Assembly (NCBI GenBank): GCA_949825025.1
Contig: OX463780.1
Span: 44,186,979 to 44,250,978 of the forward strand
DNA from: Siphlonurus alternatus
Taxonomy: Eukaryota; Arthropoda; Insecta; Ephemeroptera; Siphlonuridae
DNA: 64,000 bases
Direction of reading: 5' to 3'
Below the pieces are notes generated by a model. It had not been told where the DNA came from. It searched no databases and worked only from the letters and a program-made list of their open reading frames with translations. The stretch's first letter is position 1. The number at the start of each line of letters is the position of its first letter. This document shows, piece after piece, positions 38,590 through 50,966 of this stretch. Made by a program: the position numbers and the translations under genes.

Positions 38590-38681
38590 TCGGTGCTTTG
38601 TTGCAATCCGCACCCTAATTTTTGTAATATATTTTGTATTTGTACTTTGGGTGAAATAAATAAATAAATAAATAAATAAAC
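38590..38681 (+). mobile_element. LINE-like 3' tail with (AAAT)n
   Basis: A segment ending in GGGTGAAATAAATAAATAAA, six or so tetranucleotide units. Insect non-LTR retrotransposons (Jockey/CR1 type) commonly end this way, 5'-truncated. No reverse-transcriptase coding remains. Confidence 0.45.
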
Positions 38682-41600
38682 GTTTAAGATTTGCTGGAGC
38701 TGAAGTCCTATATAAGCAACAAAATGAAACAGATTTTGTAATTTGGCGAGTTATAAGTGTATTATTTTTTCCAAAAATTACAAAAGGTTATAGCTTTATA
38801 TTATGAGATAATACCGCAGAGGAAGCTTAACATTCCTGCTCTCCCGAGGAGTTCATATATATATATTGTGCATAATTAATATAATTATATTGTTTATTCA
38901 AACTGCTACATCATCTCCAATAAGATCTTTATCAAACTTCAATATCAAGTGTATAATAAAACTTGAAAGTTCAACAAACTTTAAAATTTCTATCTCTGTA
39001 AAATCATGTTTTGAAAAAAAACAAAAAAAAATGTAGAAAATATTGAGAAAGGCAAATAACGTAACTTTTTAATGTAAATTTTAACTATATACAGCAGATT
39101 TTTGAAAAAAAAAAAAAATCAGTTATTGTCAAAAAAATAATAAATTCAATCAATTTTGAAATTCATGCACTGTACAAGAGCGTAAACACGCATGCAATAA
39201 TCCACACGATACTTGCCAATACAATTCAATAAATTTAATAGTTTACAGTATCGCGTGCCTGAAGCATTCTGCGGTATCGTCGCTGTTTCTTTCAAGATCC
39301 TCGTAACAAATAATGAGAATATTGAAAGAAAATCATAAAAAAGGAATTAGGATTGGTCTGCAATAAATATTATAATGCGAAGTCTCTAGCATTTTCTGTT
39401 CATCTTCTTGAGCTTATCAGACGCGCTACTGACAGATTGATACAGACCATTTTTTACTTAATAAATCAAGCAAGTAAACTAATAACATATTTAGCTACAT
39501 AGTCATATTTTTAGCTTTTGATTTATTAGAATTTCAGGAAGAGGGTCTTTTAACTTTAAATATTTAGTATGATTTTAAATTATGGACTTTAATATATCAT
39601 TCAAGGTATATTATTTATGTAATAAACGTTAAACTGTTTTAATGGAAATAATCGTTCTTTGGTATATATAATGCTCCTGGTGTTATATTTAAAATACCAG
39701 ATAAAATGAGGGAATTTAATAAAATTAATCTTGCGTCTCCTTATACGCTTCTCCGTGCATTAAGGCTTAACCTGAGAAATTTGGACGAAAAATTCGCTAC
39801 AACAGATTTTCTTCAAATTAATTTGGTGGACTCACAACAATCGTCAAATTAGCTCTGAATTTTTTCGGAATTTTTTAACAGTTGGTTTAATTATAATTAA
39901 TTTATTTAAATGAGAATTTTGTATCCTTCCAATGTTAAATTTGTTAATTAGCATTGCAAAAAAACTATACAACAGATTCTTTTACTTTTTTTTTTTACTA
40001 AAGCCTAATTTTTTAGACTATTTTTCTGAATTGTTTTCATACATTTTGAACCGTGGCGATGATCGTTTCCTATATGTGATGAGAAATGTGGCAACGTTCT
40101 CAAGGACTGTTGTCACCACCCCCTCCTAAAAATTTAAGCTCATTCCAATGAAAACAGTGTTGCCACTATAGACACGCCTCTTAACCTTGACAGACAAATT
40201 CTCAGGTTATACCTTAAGTATCAGAGTTCAATCGAATACCATGCAGCATTAAAAATTACCTCCATCGACTCTATTAGGTATAGAAGAGTATAATTATGAT
40301 GCCTTATATTTTTATATACTATTGGTTTTGGGTACATTATTTTACCTTTTATTCAGTACAAATTTAATAAAAACTATTAAAAAGGGCTACACTTTATAAA
40401 TATTGAATTTATTTTTAATTTCATTGGTGTGTAATAAATTTGACATAAGCCAGTTAAAGCCACTTATGTGATCTTATATTTGTACAAACATAATTTTGGG
40501 CGACTGGTTTTGATATTTTTAAGCTTATCGGACAGCTTTAAGAGAGTACGCACATCGTCACTTGAAAGCAAACCAACAAAACTAAAAATAACCAATGCAT
40601 TTTTTTAACCTCAGTTAAAAAAATACGTACAGTACTACATGTGAGTGACGGACGGTACTTAAAATGAAGATAAACTTTTGACAGACGAACTTAACCTCTT
40701 GGCAAGACTGGCATGTGTGGCTAATTTTTCCACCAAACAAGAAAAAAATACATTCAGAATAACGGCTAGTTTAAGTGCTCGAATCCACAATATTTTATAA
40801 AAATGTGACAAATATGGTGGAAATTATTATATAATAAATGGAAATAATTAATTTTTAATTTTACAAATGTTATACAGTATAATTATTATATAATATTATC
40901 AAAGACTTTTGTACTAATTTTAGAAATTTATTAAATAATTAAAAGAACATTTGATATAAATTTATTTATTGATATCAATGATATGAAATCCAATATTAAT
41001 ATAAAATCAAAATTTCAAATTCACAATTTTATTCATCTTACGTTAAATAAAGACAAGTCAAGTTAAAAATATTAAACCAAAAAATGTTTTAAATTGTCAT
41101 TTTCATATTCGCGTTATAATAATTTTCTTTGTGGTTAAATATTATTATAAAATTTATAATAAATATGGTATGGTTAAGTTATTATAATTTTTCTAAATTT
41201 AAATGAAGCAACAATAAAAATTCCAGGAAACGGAGTTTTCCCAACTATCTCATGCAATGAAACATACGACGAAAAAAGAAATGCATGAAACCGATACGAC
41301 TAATAATGTGACTTTTTTATTTTACATAAATATTAAATTCTTCGAAATTCGTCAGTCATTTGAAATTCACCGTTTTTAAGTACAAACATATTTTGTAGAA
41401 AATTAGAGTATTATTTTTAACCTTCCTCCTCCCACGTTCTTATAAGTTCCGCTACTTTTCGCACTACTTGCCTATTCATAGGTCAACATATTATATTTAG
41501 TCGCATACAATAATAATTCTATGAATTTTATAACACATGACAAGTGTAAGCTATCGTATTTTAGAGATATAAGAAACAGCTGTGACTTAAAGTACTGCCC

Positions 41601-41881
41601 CAAGCATTTTTGGTTACTTCTAAAAATATAAAATATATATACAAGCATAACAGCTTATGAAACTTCTCATATGTTCATACTAAATTCAAGTGTGAACTTC
41701 ATCATATAGGTGTATATGTAAAATAAATTGAGTAGACTGTACTTTATGCAATAATGTAAGGACTTTGTACACAAACAAGGTTTGTTTATAATAAGTCAAG
41801 TTGCGAGTGTCTTTATAATGATCTCCATACTGTGGCATATTGTACGTAAACTCTAACTTAAGTCACATTTATGGACATTTA

Positions 41882-41908
41882 AGATTACTCCCAGAAGAAG
41901 CCGGAATG
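41882..41908 (+). repeat. Terminal fragment related to the 61.65-kb element
   Basis: AGATTACTCCCAGAAG followed by AAGCCGGAA closely matches both ends of the inverted-repeat element in UBE2O intron 3. No matching second end was found nearby, so this is a solo terminus or an eroded copy. Confidence 0.4.
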
Positions 41909-43447
41909 ATTACGAAGAAAGTTCTGATATAACTATAGCTTTATAATAAATATTAGATAGATCTTTCGGTTTACGGTATTTACACTTCTGATTTGGCGTC
42001 AAAAAGAGAAAAATGTGTACATAATCTAACGTAAGAATTTATTGAAGTTATAATAATTTTAAATAGATTGAAATTTCTTAAGTCAACAATTTACGTGCAG
42101 TATATCAGCAATAATTGTTATTTAATTTAAATATAAATGAGAATGGGAGTTTCTTCGCACTTTTATCTACTTCCAGCTTAGGTCATTGAGCCATACACCA
42201 TTCTCATACATTATACAGTATATATACATGGAGGGGACTGTCAAAATATGTAAAATTGATGCAAAATCCTGGATTAATTTAATTATTATTTTAAAGTATG
42301 TAATTTGAATGTAATTTCTACAAAATTAATTATATAAAAAGACGAAATAAATAAACCTTATACTTTGTTTACAAATTTAGCACAACACTTAATTAAAAAA
42401 AAAAATAATAAATAAACATTTCTGCAATATAAGTTGCTAATGAGTTGCCAATAAATTTGAACAGAATGTCCTTGTACCAAAATAGAACTGATAGACTGAC
42501 AGATGGTCCGTTCACCATGCACCAAGAATATGAAGGGTCTCTTGCTACAACGGAAATAGAACCCAAACTAAAATGTTATAAAGATTTGTGTGTAAAAAGT
42601 GTGCTCTACCAGGAAATTTTAAGTGTTAAAAATTTTGGAAGACTCGTAAGAAGAGCACCCAGTCTATATCTCAGAATTATTAAAGCTCACTTCCACAGAT
42701 TGAGTGACAATACCTATAATAAACAGATAATGTTCATGCTGTTGTACAGTACATGGAAAATAAAATTGTATTTTTTTTATCCCGATTAAGGTTTCGTATC
42801 ATCATTAGAGTATTGTCAACTTTGGTAAATATTTTATATCGATAACACCTGTTATCTGCACTCTATATAATGTTATCACTTGACAAAATTTATTGTCAAT
42901 AACTTATTTTTTTTGACATAGCATACTCATCAGAGTCTATACAAACTTCCTATAGATAAGAATACGCACTTGCCATTAAATATCGTGGAAAATAAAATCA
43001 TAAAATATATATGTTTTGAATTTTTGTATAAGAAATTATACATAAATATTTCAATTGATTAAATTTATATGAATATTGACTTGAAGTTTTGCTATAATAT
43101 TTTATCATTCATGATACGATCTGTGATTGCATTCATGCGAGTACGTTGCCCGGTCGACGAGGAAATTGTTGTTAGTACGTCACACGGTGAGGTATGAGCC
43201 ATAATTTCAATCCTTTTATTACGTCCCGCCCTAGCTTCAATTATTGTTCAAGCTGTTTTTTTTACAGAGATTAAAAGATAAGTTAAAGTCTGGTGTAGAA
43301 CTCATATTAAAATAAATGCCTTTATATGGTTTTAACTTAACATCGTGGTCAAGTAATAAAAAAAGGAGGGGAGGGAAATTTCATTTTTTTTAACCAATAT
43401 GATGTCACATTACATGATTATTTTTCTAATTATGGAAATAGTAAATT

Positions 43448-43563
43448 GAGCCTGCAGATCAAATGGAAATAAAAATATTTCATGTAAAGGTTAGTTTCTT
43501 ATCTCGTTTTACTGATAACGAACTGTAATGAAAATGATCTTTAATCCCATTTGATCTGCTGGC
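43448..43563. repeat. Inverted repeat, about 17-bp arms, 80-bp spacer
   Basis: CTGCAGATCAAATGG at 43,452-43,466 is mirrored by CCATTTGATCTGCTGG at 43,547-43,562, with one mismatch. Could be a worn MITE; no target duplication recognised. Confidence 0.45.
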
Positions 43564-45649
43564 TTTCGGCCTTGCAGGTTTATTAAGTTTTTTATTCCTC
43601 TCGTTTTTTCATCGTCGTATCACAATAATGGAGTGCATCATATATGGCATATATATCACATGCAATAGAAGTTTCCTTGCTTATTTGGTTTGTCAAAATT
43701 GAAAATTAATTAGCAATAGTATAGAATTGTCAATTAATTGCGTATTCCTAAAATAGTATAGTAATTTAAGATTTAAGTTACAAAGAAATTGACAACAACA
43801 ACAAAAAATCAAAAACCCTCTCCATCTAAAAACAAGGACTGATTCAAATAACTTCTTTTTTTTATTTTTATATATAATCTGATTTTAGCTGCCAGCAGAT
43901 ATGAAAATTGTATTACCTGCTACATGTGTGCATGCATGGTCCCTGCCATGGTGCGCAATGACAATGACTAATGAGAGCTCTCTGCCATATCGGAGGTTGC
44001 TCATCTTTGTAATTTTACTGCCGAGCACACGACACTTTTTCGTTATGGTCCATTACTTGAGCCGAGAGAAATTACCTCATTAATCTTTTTATTGTGTACT
44101 ATAATATTAAGTGTAATAAAACTCCCATTGACAAGATACTACAATATTAATAATATTAATGGTTTATTAAAACAACTAAAATAAAATTAAAAAAACGCTA
44201 GTAATGGAATATTTTGAATTTAAAGTATTGCATGACGCTAAAATCAAAAAAGAAATTAAATGATTTTTTTTTGTGCTAATGCATAATTTTTTATATATTT
44301 TTTAAACAGATTTATTAAAAAAAAGTTATACTATTTAACTGATTTAAAGTCTATCAATAAAATATTAATTAGGTAAAAATATATAACCATTTAGAGAGGT
44401 GAGTGGTTCAATACCACAACCCTCCCCTCTTTTTTTCCTTTAACTTATAATACAGGATTATGAAAAGCAGAGAAATTTTGACTGTTTTTTTTTTTTATAT
44501 ATCAAATTTGTTTTCATAATCTTCACCTTGATACCCTAGTTGAAAACTTACGTCTTCAACTCGTCCTTTACACGTCTAAATCTAATCTTACAACGTCTTT
44601 TTACCTCTAAACATTATTTTCTCCTTGCTCACAGTGACGATGAAATGGAGACAATATTTCTAACATTTTATGCTCAATAAAAAGAAAGAAGACGTAATCT
44701 CGTCTTTTTTCCTCTAAAATGGTGCAAAATAGCAGGGAATTGGACGAGGAGAGAGCATAATAGCGAATAAAAGTTGAAATTTATTTCAACTCTGGTATAT
44801 TTTCCAAGTTATGATTAAGCACAGCCCTACATCAACAGCTTTCCTTATAGCTTCATATAATAATCAATGTTTGCAATAAACTACCGACATCGTATAAATT
44901 ATTACACCTTCTGTTTACGTAGGTGTTCTAAAATTAATGCAGCTGCATTTCTCAACGTAATTCTCTGTGACACAGGTCATCAGTTGAAGGTCGTAATTGC
45001 ACTTCTTCAATGACTGGTAACAACTATAGTGAGAGAGCAGACACAGTCTAGTCGACTGAGTGACTTATGTGTTTACACTATGGGAGCAATAAACGGTGGG
45101 AATGAGCGATGATTAAACGTTGATTAGAAAACATCACCACCCGTTGCCATGGCAACTCTATATTACATCCTAGAGTGCACCGACACCCACCTATTATTAC
45201 ATGTTATCGCCTATTATAGTCAACAGTCTACACAATAACACAGTGTCATTTTAAAGGAAGGAGAACAAGGAAATGGCAAAGTCAAATTTACTTTAGTCAC
45301 AGTGTGAATTGTACTGCATACAAAACGAGAGACAATAAGCTTGCGATAATTTATCATGTTAAATGAAAGAAGTCAGTATTGTGGTATTATTTATTACATG
45401 GTATTGTATTATCTTTTTTCTTTTATGTCATGAGGGTTGCATAACAATGCAAAGTTTTCTCAGACAAATCAAGAAATATTATATTGACTCAAAGGGGTTG
45501 TGGACTTGTCAAGTTTATGATCGTATGTTTCATTTTCTTTTATAGTTACTGTGTGTTTAAAAATTTGTAAAAATAAATGTTTTATTTTTTTATTGAATAA
45601 TAATAATTATGTTACAATATATAATTATATATATATAATATGTATATTT

Positions 45650-45772
45650 TTTTACGGCTGATTTGGCTATAAAGTCTTATGTACTTAAGCCCAAACTTTA
45701 TGTATGATGTACTATGATATTTTCTAATAAAAGCCTTTTTGAATTGAATTGAATTGAATGAAATATATACAA
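45650..45772 (+). mobile_element. LINE-like 3' end with GAATT repeats
   Basis: Sequence reading AATAAAAGCC then four TTGAA/GAATT units at 45,749-45,770. A short repeating tail after AATAAA is typical of insect non-LTR retrotransposon 3' ends. Only the tail is left. Confidence 0.5.
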
Positions 45773-47248
45773 ATAAATACAAATACTAATTGCATGATAT
45801 TATTTTTTAACGCTGCAAAACATTTTAGATATTTTGATTCTAGGGGGAAAAAAAAAATATGTAAACTGAAGTCTGGAAAACATTTTTCGACCCGAATTCG
45901 TTACTTTAAATAAATGATAAAATCTCAGTTTGCAATAAAGCTCCTGCTTCAAAGTTTACATAAAATTTGTTTAAATATTTGTTTCCCCAGTCTCCGACAA
46001 TTTGAGGAAGCACGCCCAGCACGGGGTACCGGGAAATTACGTCACTGGTACCATGTAACACGTCTGGTGCGTTCACCACCTCATATATATACACTACAGT
46101 TCACACAGGTTCAGGTGGGTGTTAAAAAATGAGATTAAGTATGTGTTAAATGAGGAGTAGTTGTATTATATATAAATAACTGTGCAAGTAACTTTGATCA
46201 TTAAAAATAAAGTTTGTTATATATTGTCTGATAAATGATGTCGTCACTCTAAGGTATCTCAATATTATGACAATAAATTAACAAACTTTTTTTTTCTCAA
46301 TTTATAATCCATAGCAATAATAACATTGAGATTCTCTTACTTTAATCTGTACACAACTGATGTAATAAAAGTCATTAAACATGCACATTATCTTAAGTAC
46401 AAGTTCGTATATACAATATTATACCGCAAGCAGCTAATTTTGTATAAAATTGAGTTCATTTACATTTTATGAAGTTATACTCTCGCAAAAAAAGTACTCA
46501 TTCTATCAAACCTTAATTAAATTAAATTATAATTAAATTTAACGTGTTATTAAATAGAGAAACTTCTTATTAACGTGATTGTCAGCTTCCACAAAATGGA
46601 CAACATTAAAGCATTTTCTATAAAGACGACAAGGTCGAGGTCTCGATTATATTGTGCATATTTTTATGTTAGATAATTTCGTTAGAATATCATTTAATTC
46701 ACATTTAATTGATTTATAAAACTAAATGTGTTTAAATCTAAAGAGAAATGCAATGACATTTTCTTATTAAAAGGTATATGATGGAGTCCATACATCATGC
46801 TTTTATTTTCCTGGCTCACAAGAAGTATTTTCGATGCTCGTAATTTGCTATATATATATATATACGAATACAAGCAACTAAAACGTTTAGCGAAAATTCT
46901 ATATTTTAAATTGGAACCATGTAATAAAAGGCTGATAATTCTTCGTAGCCACAGTGTACATGACCTAGCCTCGTGTGAGACGCGTCTAGCGTGCAAGATG
47001 ATCGGAGTGACGCACTTGGAATCACCGCCGCCGAGTCGAGCGTCACGTATGCCGCCTCAACACGTTGAGAATGCCATGCTGCTTTGTTGCAAGTGTGATT
47101 ATGACGTAATTATATCTATAATGAGTTTTCCCACACATGTAAGTGTCAATCATATATAAAGATATATGGGTTGTACAAACAACTTTTTTTTTAAAGTATA
47201 CACTCCGTTTATCTAAAAATGTAACTTTATTGTATTTTTTTTTTAATT

Positions 47249-47330
47249 AAACCACAATTGGGTACGTACTTCTATTATTAATTACTCACTAATTTTGAAA
47301 CCCCGGACCTTCCGAAACCCTAACTTGAGC
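47249..47330 (+). repeat. Dispersed repeat, copy B
   Basis: Shares AAACCACAATTGGGTAC and CCTTCCGAAACCCTAACTT, in the same order and spacing, with 14,496-14,575. Between them lies the same AT-rich string with small indels. The repeat family is unknown to me. Confidence 0.6.
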
Positions 47331-47364
47331 GTTTCGCGGGTTTTTCCGAACGAGGGCCTTGACC

Positions 47365-47409
47365 GGCCTAGCAGAGCGTACTTGAGTCTACTCAAGTTCG
47401 CTCTGGGCC
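47365..47409. repeat. GC-rich hairpin
   Basis: AGAGCGTACTTGAG (47,373-47,386), loop TCTA, then CTCAAGTTCGCTCT (47,391-47,404): 13 of 14 pairs. A further GGCC/GGCC pairing lies outside a small internal loop. It directly follows the dispersed repeat and may belong to it. It does not fold as a tRNA (no 7-base anticodon loop or proper T arm). Confidence 0.5.
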
Positions 47410-48492
47410 TAGCTTGCAATCCATCCCGGCATTTGCCTGCCTGCGATCGAGAGAAATGTGGAAACCTCAGCCAGGTAATATGTTGACAGACTTTTGCCTT
47501 CAGACTAATAATAACAACACTGATAACGACTTACTTTTTCGTGATAGAATTTTGTTTGCAAATTTTCGTTGTAATCTTTCGAATGCGGAATTTGTCTTAC
47601 ATTTTAATTCCAAAAATATACATTAAAATTTACAAATTATTTAATTATACTCGTAAATCTTTAGTTTTATTCTTAAAAACATTAGTTAAAGAATTTTAAA
47701 TTTTGTACTGAAAAAAATCTCGTTTCGAAAAAAAAACACACGCATATTATCTTACATATTACTTTTTCCTCTCGACCATAAACTTTTTTATAAGTGCTGC
47801 ATAACTCATCTCATAAATTTTGCAGTGTTTTCATGTTATTGTTAAACGAACCGTTATGCAAAAAAAGTTAGGAATGACATACTTGTGACCCCCTAACCGC
47901 CATTATACCGACACCTAAGTTGTTTGCATAATATTATGAGGTCATCACCATCTAACAAGACATATATGCAGCAAGGAAAAAAGACTGCGCCTGTTATACT
48001 ATTATCCAGAAATTATGTAAATGTATCTCTACCTTATTTTCATACATGACACAAATTATAGCTATGATTCACCACATACTCTACGTATATAATAAGTACA
48101 TTAAAAGTACATAATAGTATAATATTATAGTATGATAATTTGAAATGTCAAGATCAAGTACGTAAGAAAGTAAAACGTTTAAGATGTAAGAATAATAAAT
48201 GTACTCATTACTTTTCTTGTTGGAAAACATAAAGAGATAAAATCTTTATGCTTGTACTGCTTTTTTATATTATATAAAATTAGTATCAAATTTAAAAACA
48301 ATAAAAATTTATGTAAATACTTAAATAATGGACAATATATTGAAATATATAAAAGCAATTTAGTAATAAGTACTTCATTCCAAGTGCAACAGTAAAAAAA
48401 ATGAAATATCAACAATAATTTAAAATGAACAAAGATAATAATCAGATATATCATGTATAAGTTCAAAGAAATAATAATAACAAAGAGCTTAC

Positions 48493-48561
48493 CTGTGATA
48501 TGTTACTTGCTGATTAAGTTGATATAAAGTATAAGAGGAATTAAGTTTTAAGTGCTACTGA
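48493..48561 (-). promoter_or_regulatory. Candidate non-coding first exon of the minus-strand receptor, with initiator
   Basis: On the minus strand an arthropod-type initiator TCAGT (48561-48557) is followed about 65 bases later by a near-consensus donor CACAG|GTAAGC (exon end 48493). Exon 1 of the receptor begins at an acceptor and so needs an upstream exon. This is the best candidate I found, about 11 kb away. It is an inference from motifs, with no transcript support. Confidence 0.35.
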
Positions 48562-48599
48562 TGGCACCGATGAAGAATCCTCTAAGTACATTTCTTCGT

Positions 48600-48740
48600 C
48601 GCCCTCTCTTTTCTATACACACACAACACTTGTGGCAGTGGGCGAATGCCAGAGAGAAAAACGCGCAAGCGCCCGACACAAAAAAACCTCCGCCCGCTAT
48701 AATGTTTACATTGGCTGTGAACAGCCGTCAACTGTCATGC
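48600..48740 (-). promoter_or_regulatory. Candidate core promoter: CCAAT and GC box
   Basis: A G+C-richer island directly upstream (minus strand) of the putative initiator. It contains CCAAT (48714-48710), a GC box GGGCGG (about 48695-48690) and GGGCGAC further in. The order CCAAT, GC box, initiator, donor is what a promoter on the minus strand should show. Confidence 0.35.
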
Positions 48741-50840
48741 ACCCAGTTACACTAAAATTATATTCCTAGAACGATGAAAATAATAATAAGTGTTATCTTC
48801 ATAGCTCCAACTGAGAGATTGCACCCTGTCTTCATAATAAGACATGACTCAACTTGATGGTATAAACTTCAGTTGATTGTTATGATAATGCTATGAGGTC
48901 ATTCAAGAAATACATCTTGACATTTTAAAAAGAAATTTTCTATTTGTTTTATAGAAATTTTCACAAGAAGCACTAAAAGAATCAATTAAATTAATTACAC
49001 AATTTAAAAATTATGTTTGCTTTTTTTTATATATAAATATTCTGTATAGTTTCACAGTAATGTCAATAAGTAAAATTGAAAGAGTTTAAGGGGAATTTTA
49101 TATGTTATTTGTTAAAAAAAATGTTGAGTGATGAGATTTTATCATAGCAAATGAAACAAATGTCACGTAAAAATAGCTCATGTGAGACACATTTTTTAGA
49201 GCAGTATTATGAGTTGAAGAAATGCTTATTTGTATAGTACTTATCTCAACAATTCAAAATAACATTATGTTATGAAAAATAAGTTGCAAATTATAAATAT
49301 TTATTTAGAAAATGTTTGCAATGAAATCCCATTCATGTTACTGTTTACATACAGTTTTAAAGAGACATGAAATTTGTTGATGTTTTTTAAGACTGGGAAT
49401 TTGTCTATGAAAGAAAATTATGTTATAGGAAGAACGGATATTTAAAAAAAAATCTGTAATGAAAAATTTGAATCGGGGGTATACATGACCATTTTGATCA
49501 CAATATATTAATTTGGCCCCAAAATGCAAATATGCAGAATTGAAAATAAATGTAATATTATTATTATGAATTTCTTAGAACACTTAATATGGAAAACAAT
49601 TAATGTGAATTAATAAGTCAGCTGTAAATGATCTATATATATATATTATATACATACAAATTAAAAACTAATTATCTCCCCCTCGGCAATTAATCTAATT
49701 AAACATTCCCCGTAAAGTATACGACTTTGATTTTTTTTTCCACCTCACTGAAAGATAAATATTTCGTCACCACACACGCCCAGTTTGACTGACAGTCTCG
49801 ATGTCGTACGGAGAGTGACAGGCTGTTAGTGAAGTCCACGCCCAGCGAGGTCACGCAAGCTGCTCTCACTACACTTGAATTGATGTTAGTTTCCCGCCGG
49901 AAATACAAATCTTCTGTTATCTTTGTTCGTATTTCAGCATTTAAATGTCACATGAGGGTCAATAATTTGATGTGAATATTGTAACATAAATTCAGCATTT
50001 ATTCTACAAAAATTAATACTTCTGGCTAATTCCCGGAAGGAATTTGACCTTTACAGCAGACTTAACAAAAGAAACCCAAAATATCGATTATATGCTACAA
50101 TTTTCAATCTTTGTTAAGTATTTGAATGGTGCTAAAAGTTGAAACATAACATCCCTACAGAGTTAAAACGTAACGCGCGATGTGCTATTTGAGGATTTTA
50201 GCTTGCATTCTATCAAAATATGGTAAAATGAAGCTATTGAAAATAAAAAATATTTACCTTTAAAATCAAGGTCTTTATCTCTTTGGAGCTTTAGTCCCAA
50301 TAAATAAGGCAAGGTTAACATTTTGAAAATCCCGAATTGTAGTGAAAAATAAGTACTTTCGGCTACTGCATGCTTGCACCAAAGTATCTTAATGTAAAAG
50401 TTATTATATATAATATACTATGTAAGATTAAAATATTTTACAATTTAAGATTATATTCTGTACCATATCAGGAAAGAGACAAGTTGAGAAATTCGTGAAA
50501 GACGGAATATTATTATATTTTCGATTCAATTTGAGAGCTAATTGCTTTTCTGTCTCCCTTGTCTGAAAAATGTATTAACGACGTTGTAAGGAGGTTTTTA
50601 TGACATCATCAAGTGACAATTTAATGGCCAGTATCAAGGCTACACTTACACAATTTTCCTCCATAAGCTAAATTAAATTTTATTTCTGTTAGATCTTAAA
50701 AAAACTCTTTTTGTTCCGAAGGTTACAATTAATGCTGATTAAAACATTTACGAAAAATGTCTTTCATTTATCATCCAGGCATACACGACAAAACTGTAAA
50801 AAAAATATATATTAACAAATGAAAGTACCATATTTTACAA

Positions 50841-50966
50841 GTACACTCCTTGTCTCTGAAAATTTCCTTCTGCAGCCTTGTTAATCACCATACCCCGTAA
50901 GAATAACACACGGTATGGTGATTAACAAGGCTGCAGAAGAGAACTTTTCAGAGGCAAGGAGTGTAC
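50841..50966. mobile_element. Fold-back MITE, 126 bp
   Basis: Near-perfect inverted repeat with about 54-base arms, from GTACACTCCTTG to its complement, and a 17-base loop. The arm interior GCAGCCTTGTTAATCACCAT is also found in the 27.6-kb element. TA sits inside the terminal GTAC at both ends, compatible with a TA target duplication. No coding capacity. Confidence 0.7.

Larger units (their letters stand above)
37561..48492. other. Gene-free spacer, possibly the first intron of the minus-strand receptor
   Basis: Mostly AT-rich. Contains LINE-like tails (38.6 and 45.75 kb), a terminal-repeat fragment at 41.9 kb, a small inverted repeat at 43.5 kb and a dispersed repeat plus hairpin at 47.25-47.41 kb. 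A 114-codon open frame at 42,445-42,789 has no recognisable domain and is about the longest expected by chance. Confidence 0.6.

Noticed and set aside
42445..42789. 114-codon plus-strand open frame
   Set aside because: No recognisable domain, AT-rich codons, no splice context; a rough estimate suggests a frame of this length is expected about once by chance in this window.
47365..47409. tRNA or tRNA-derived SINE
   Set aside because: GGCCTAGCAGAG and AAGTTCGCTC faintly recall A and B boxes, but the spacing is too short and there is no anticodon loop or acceptor stem.
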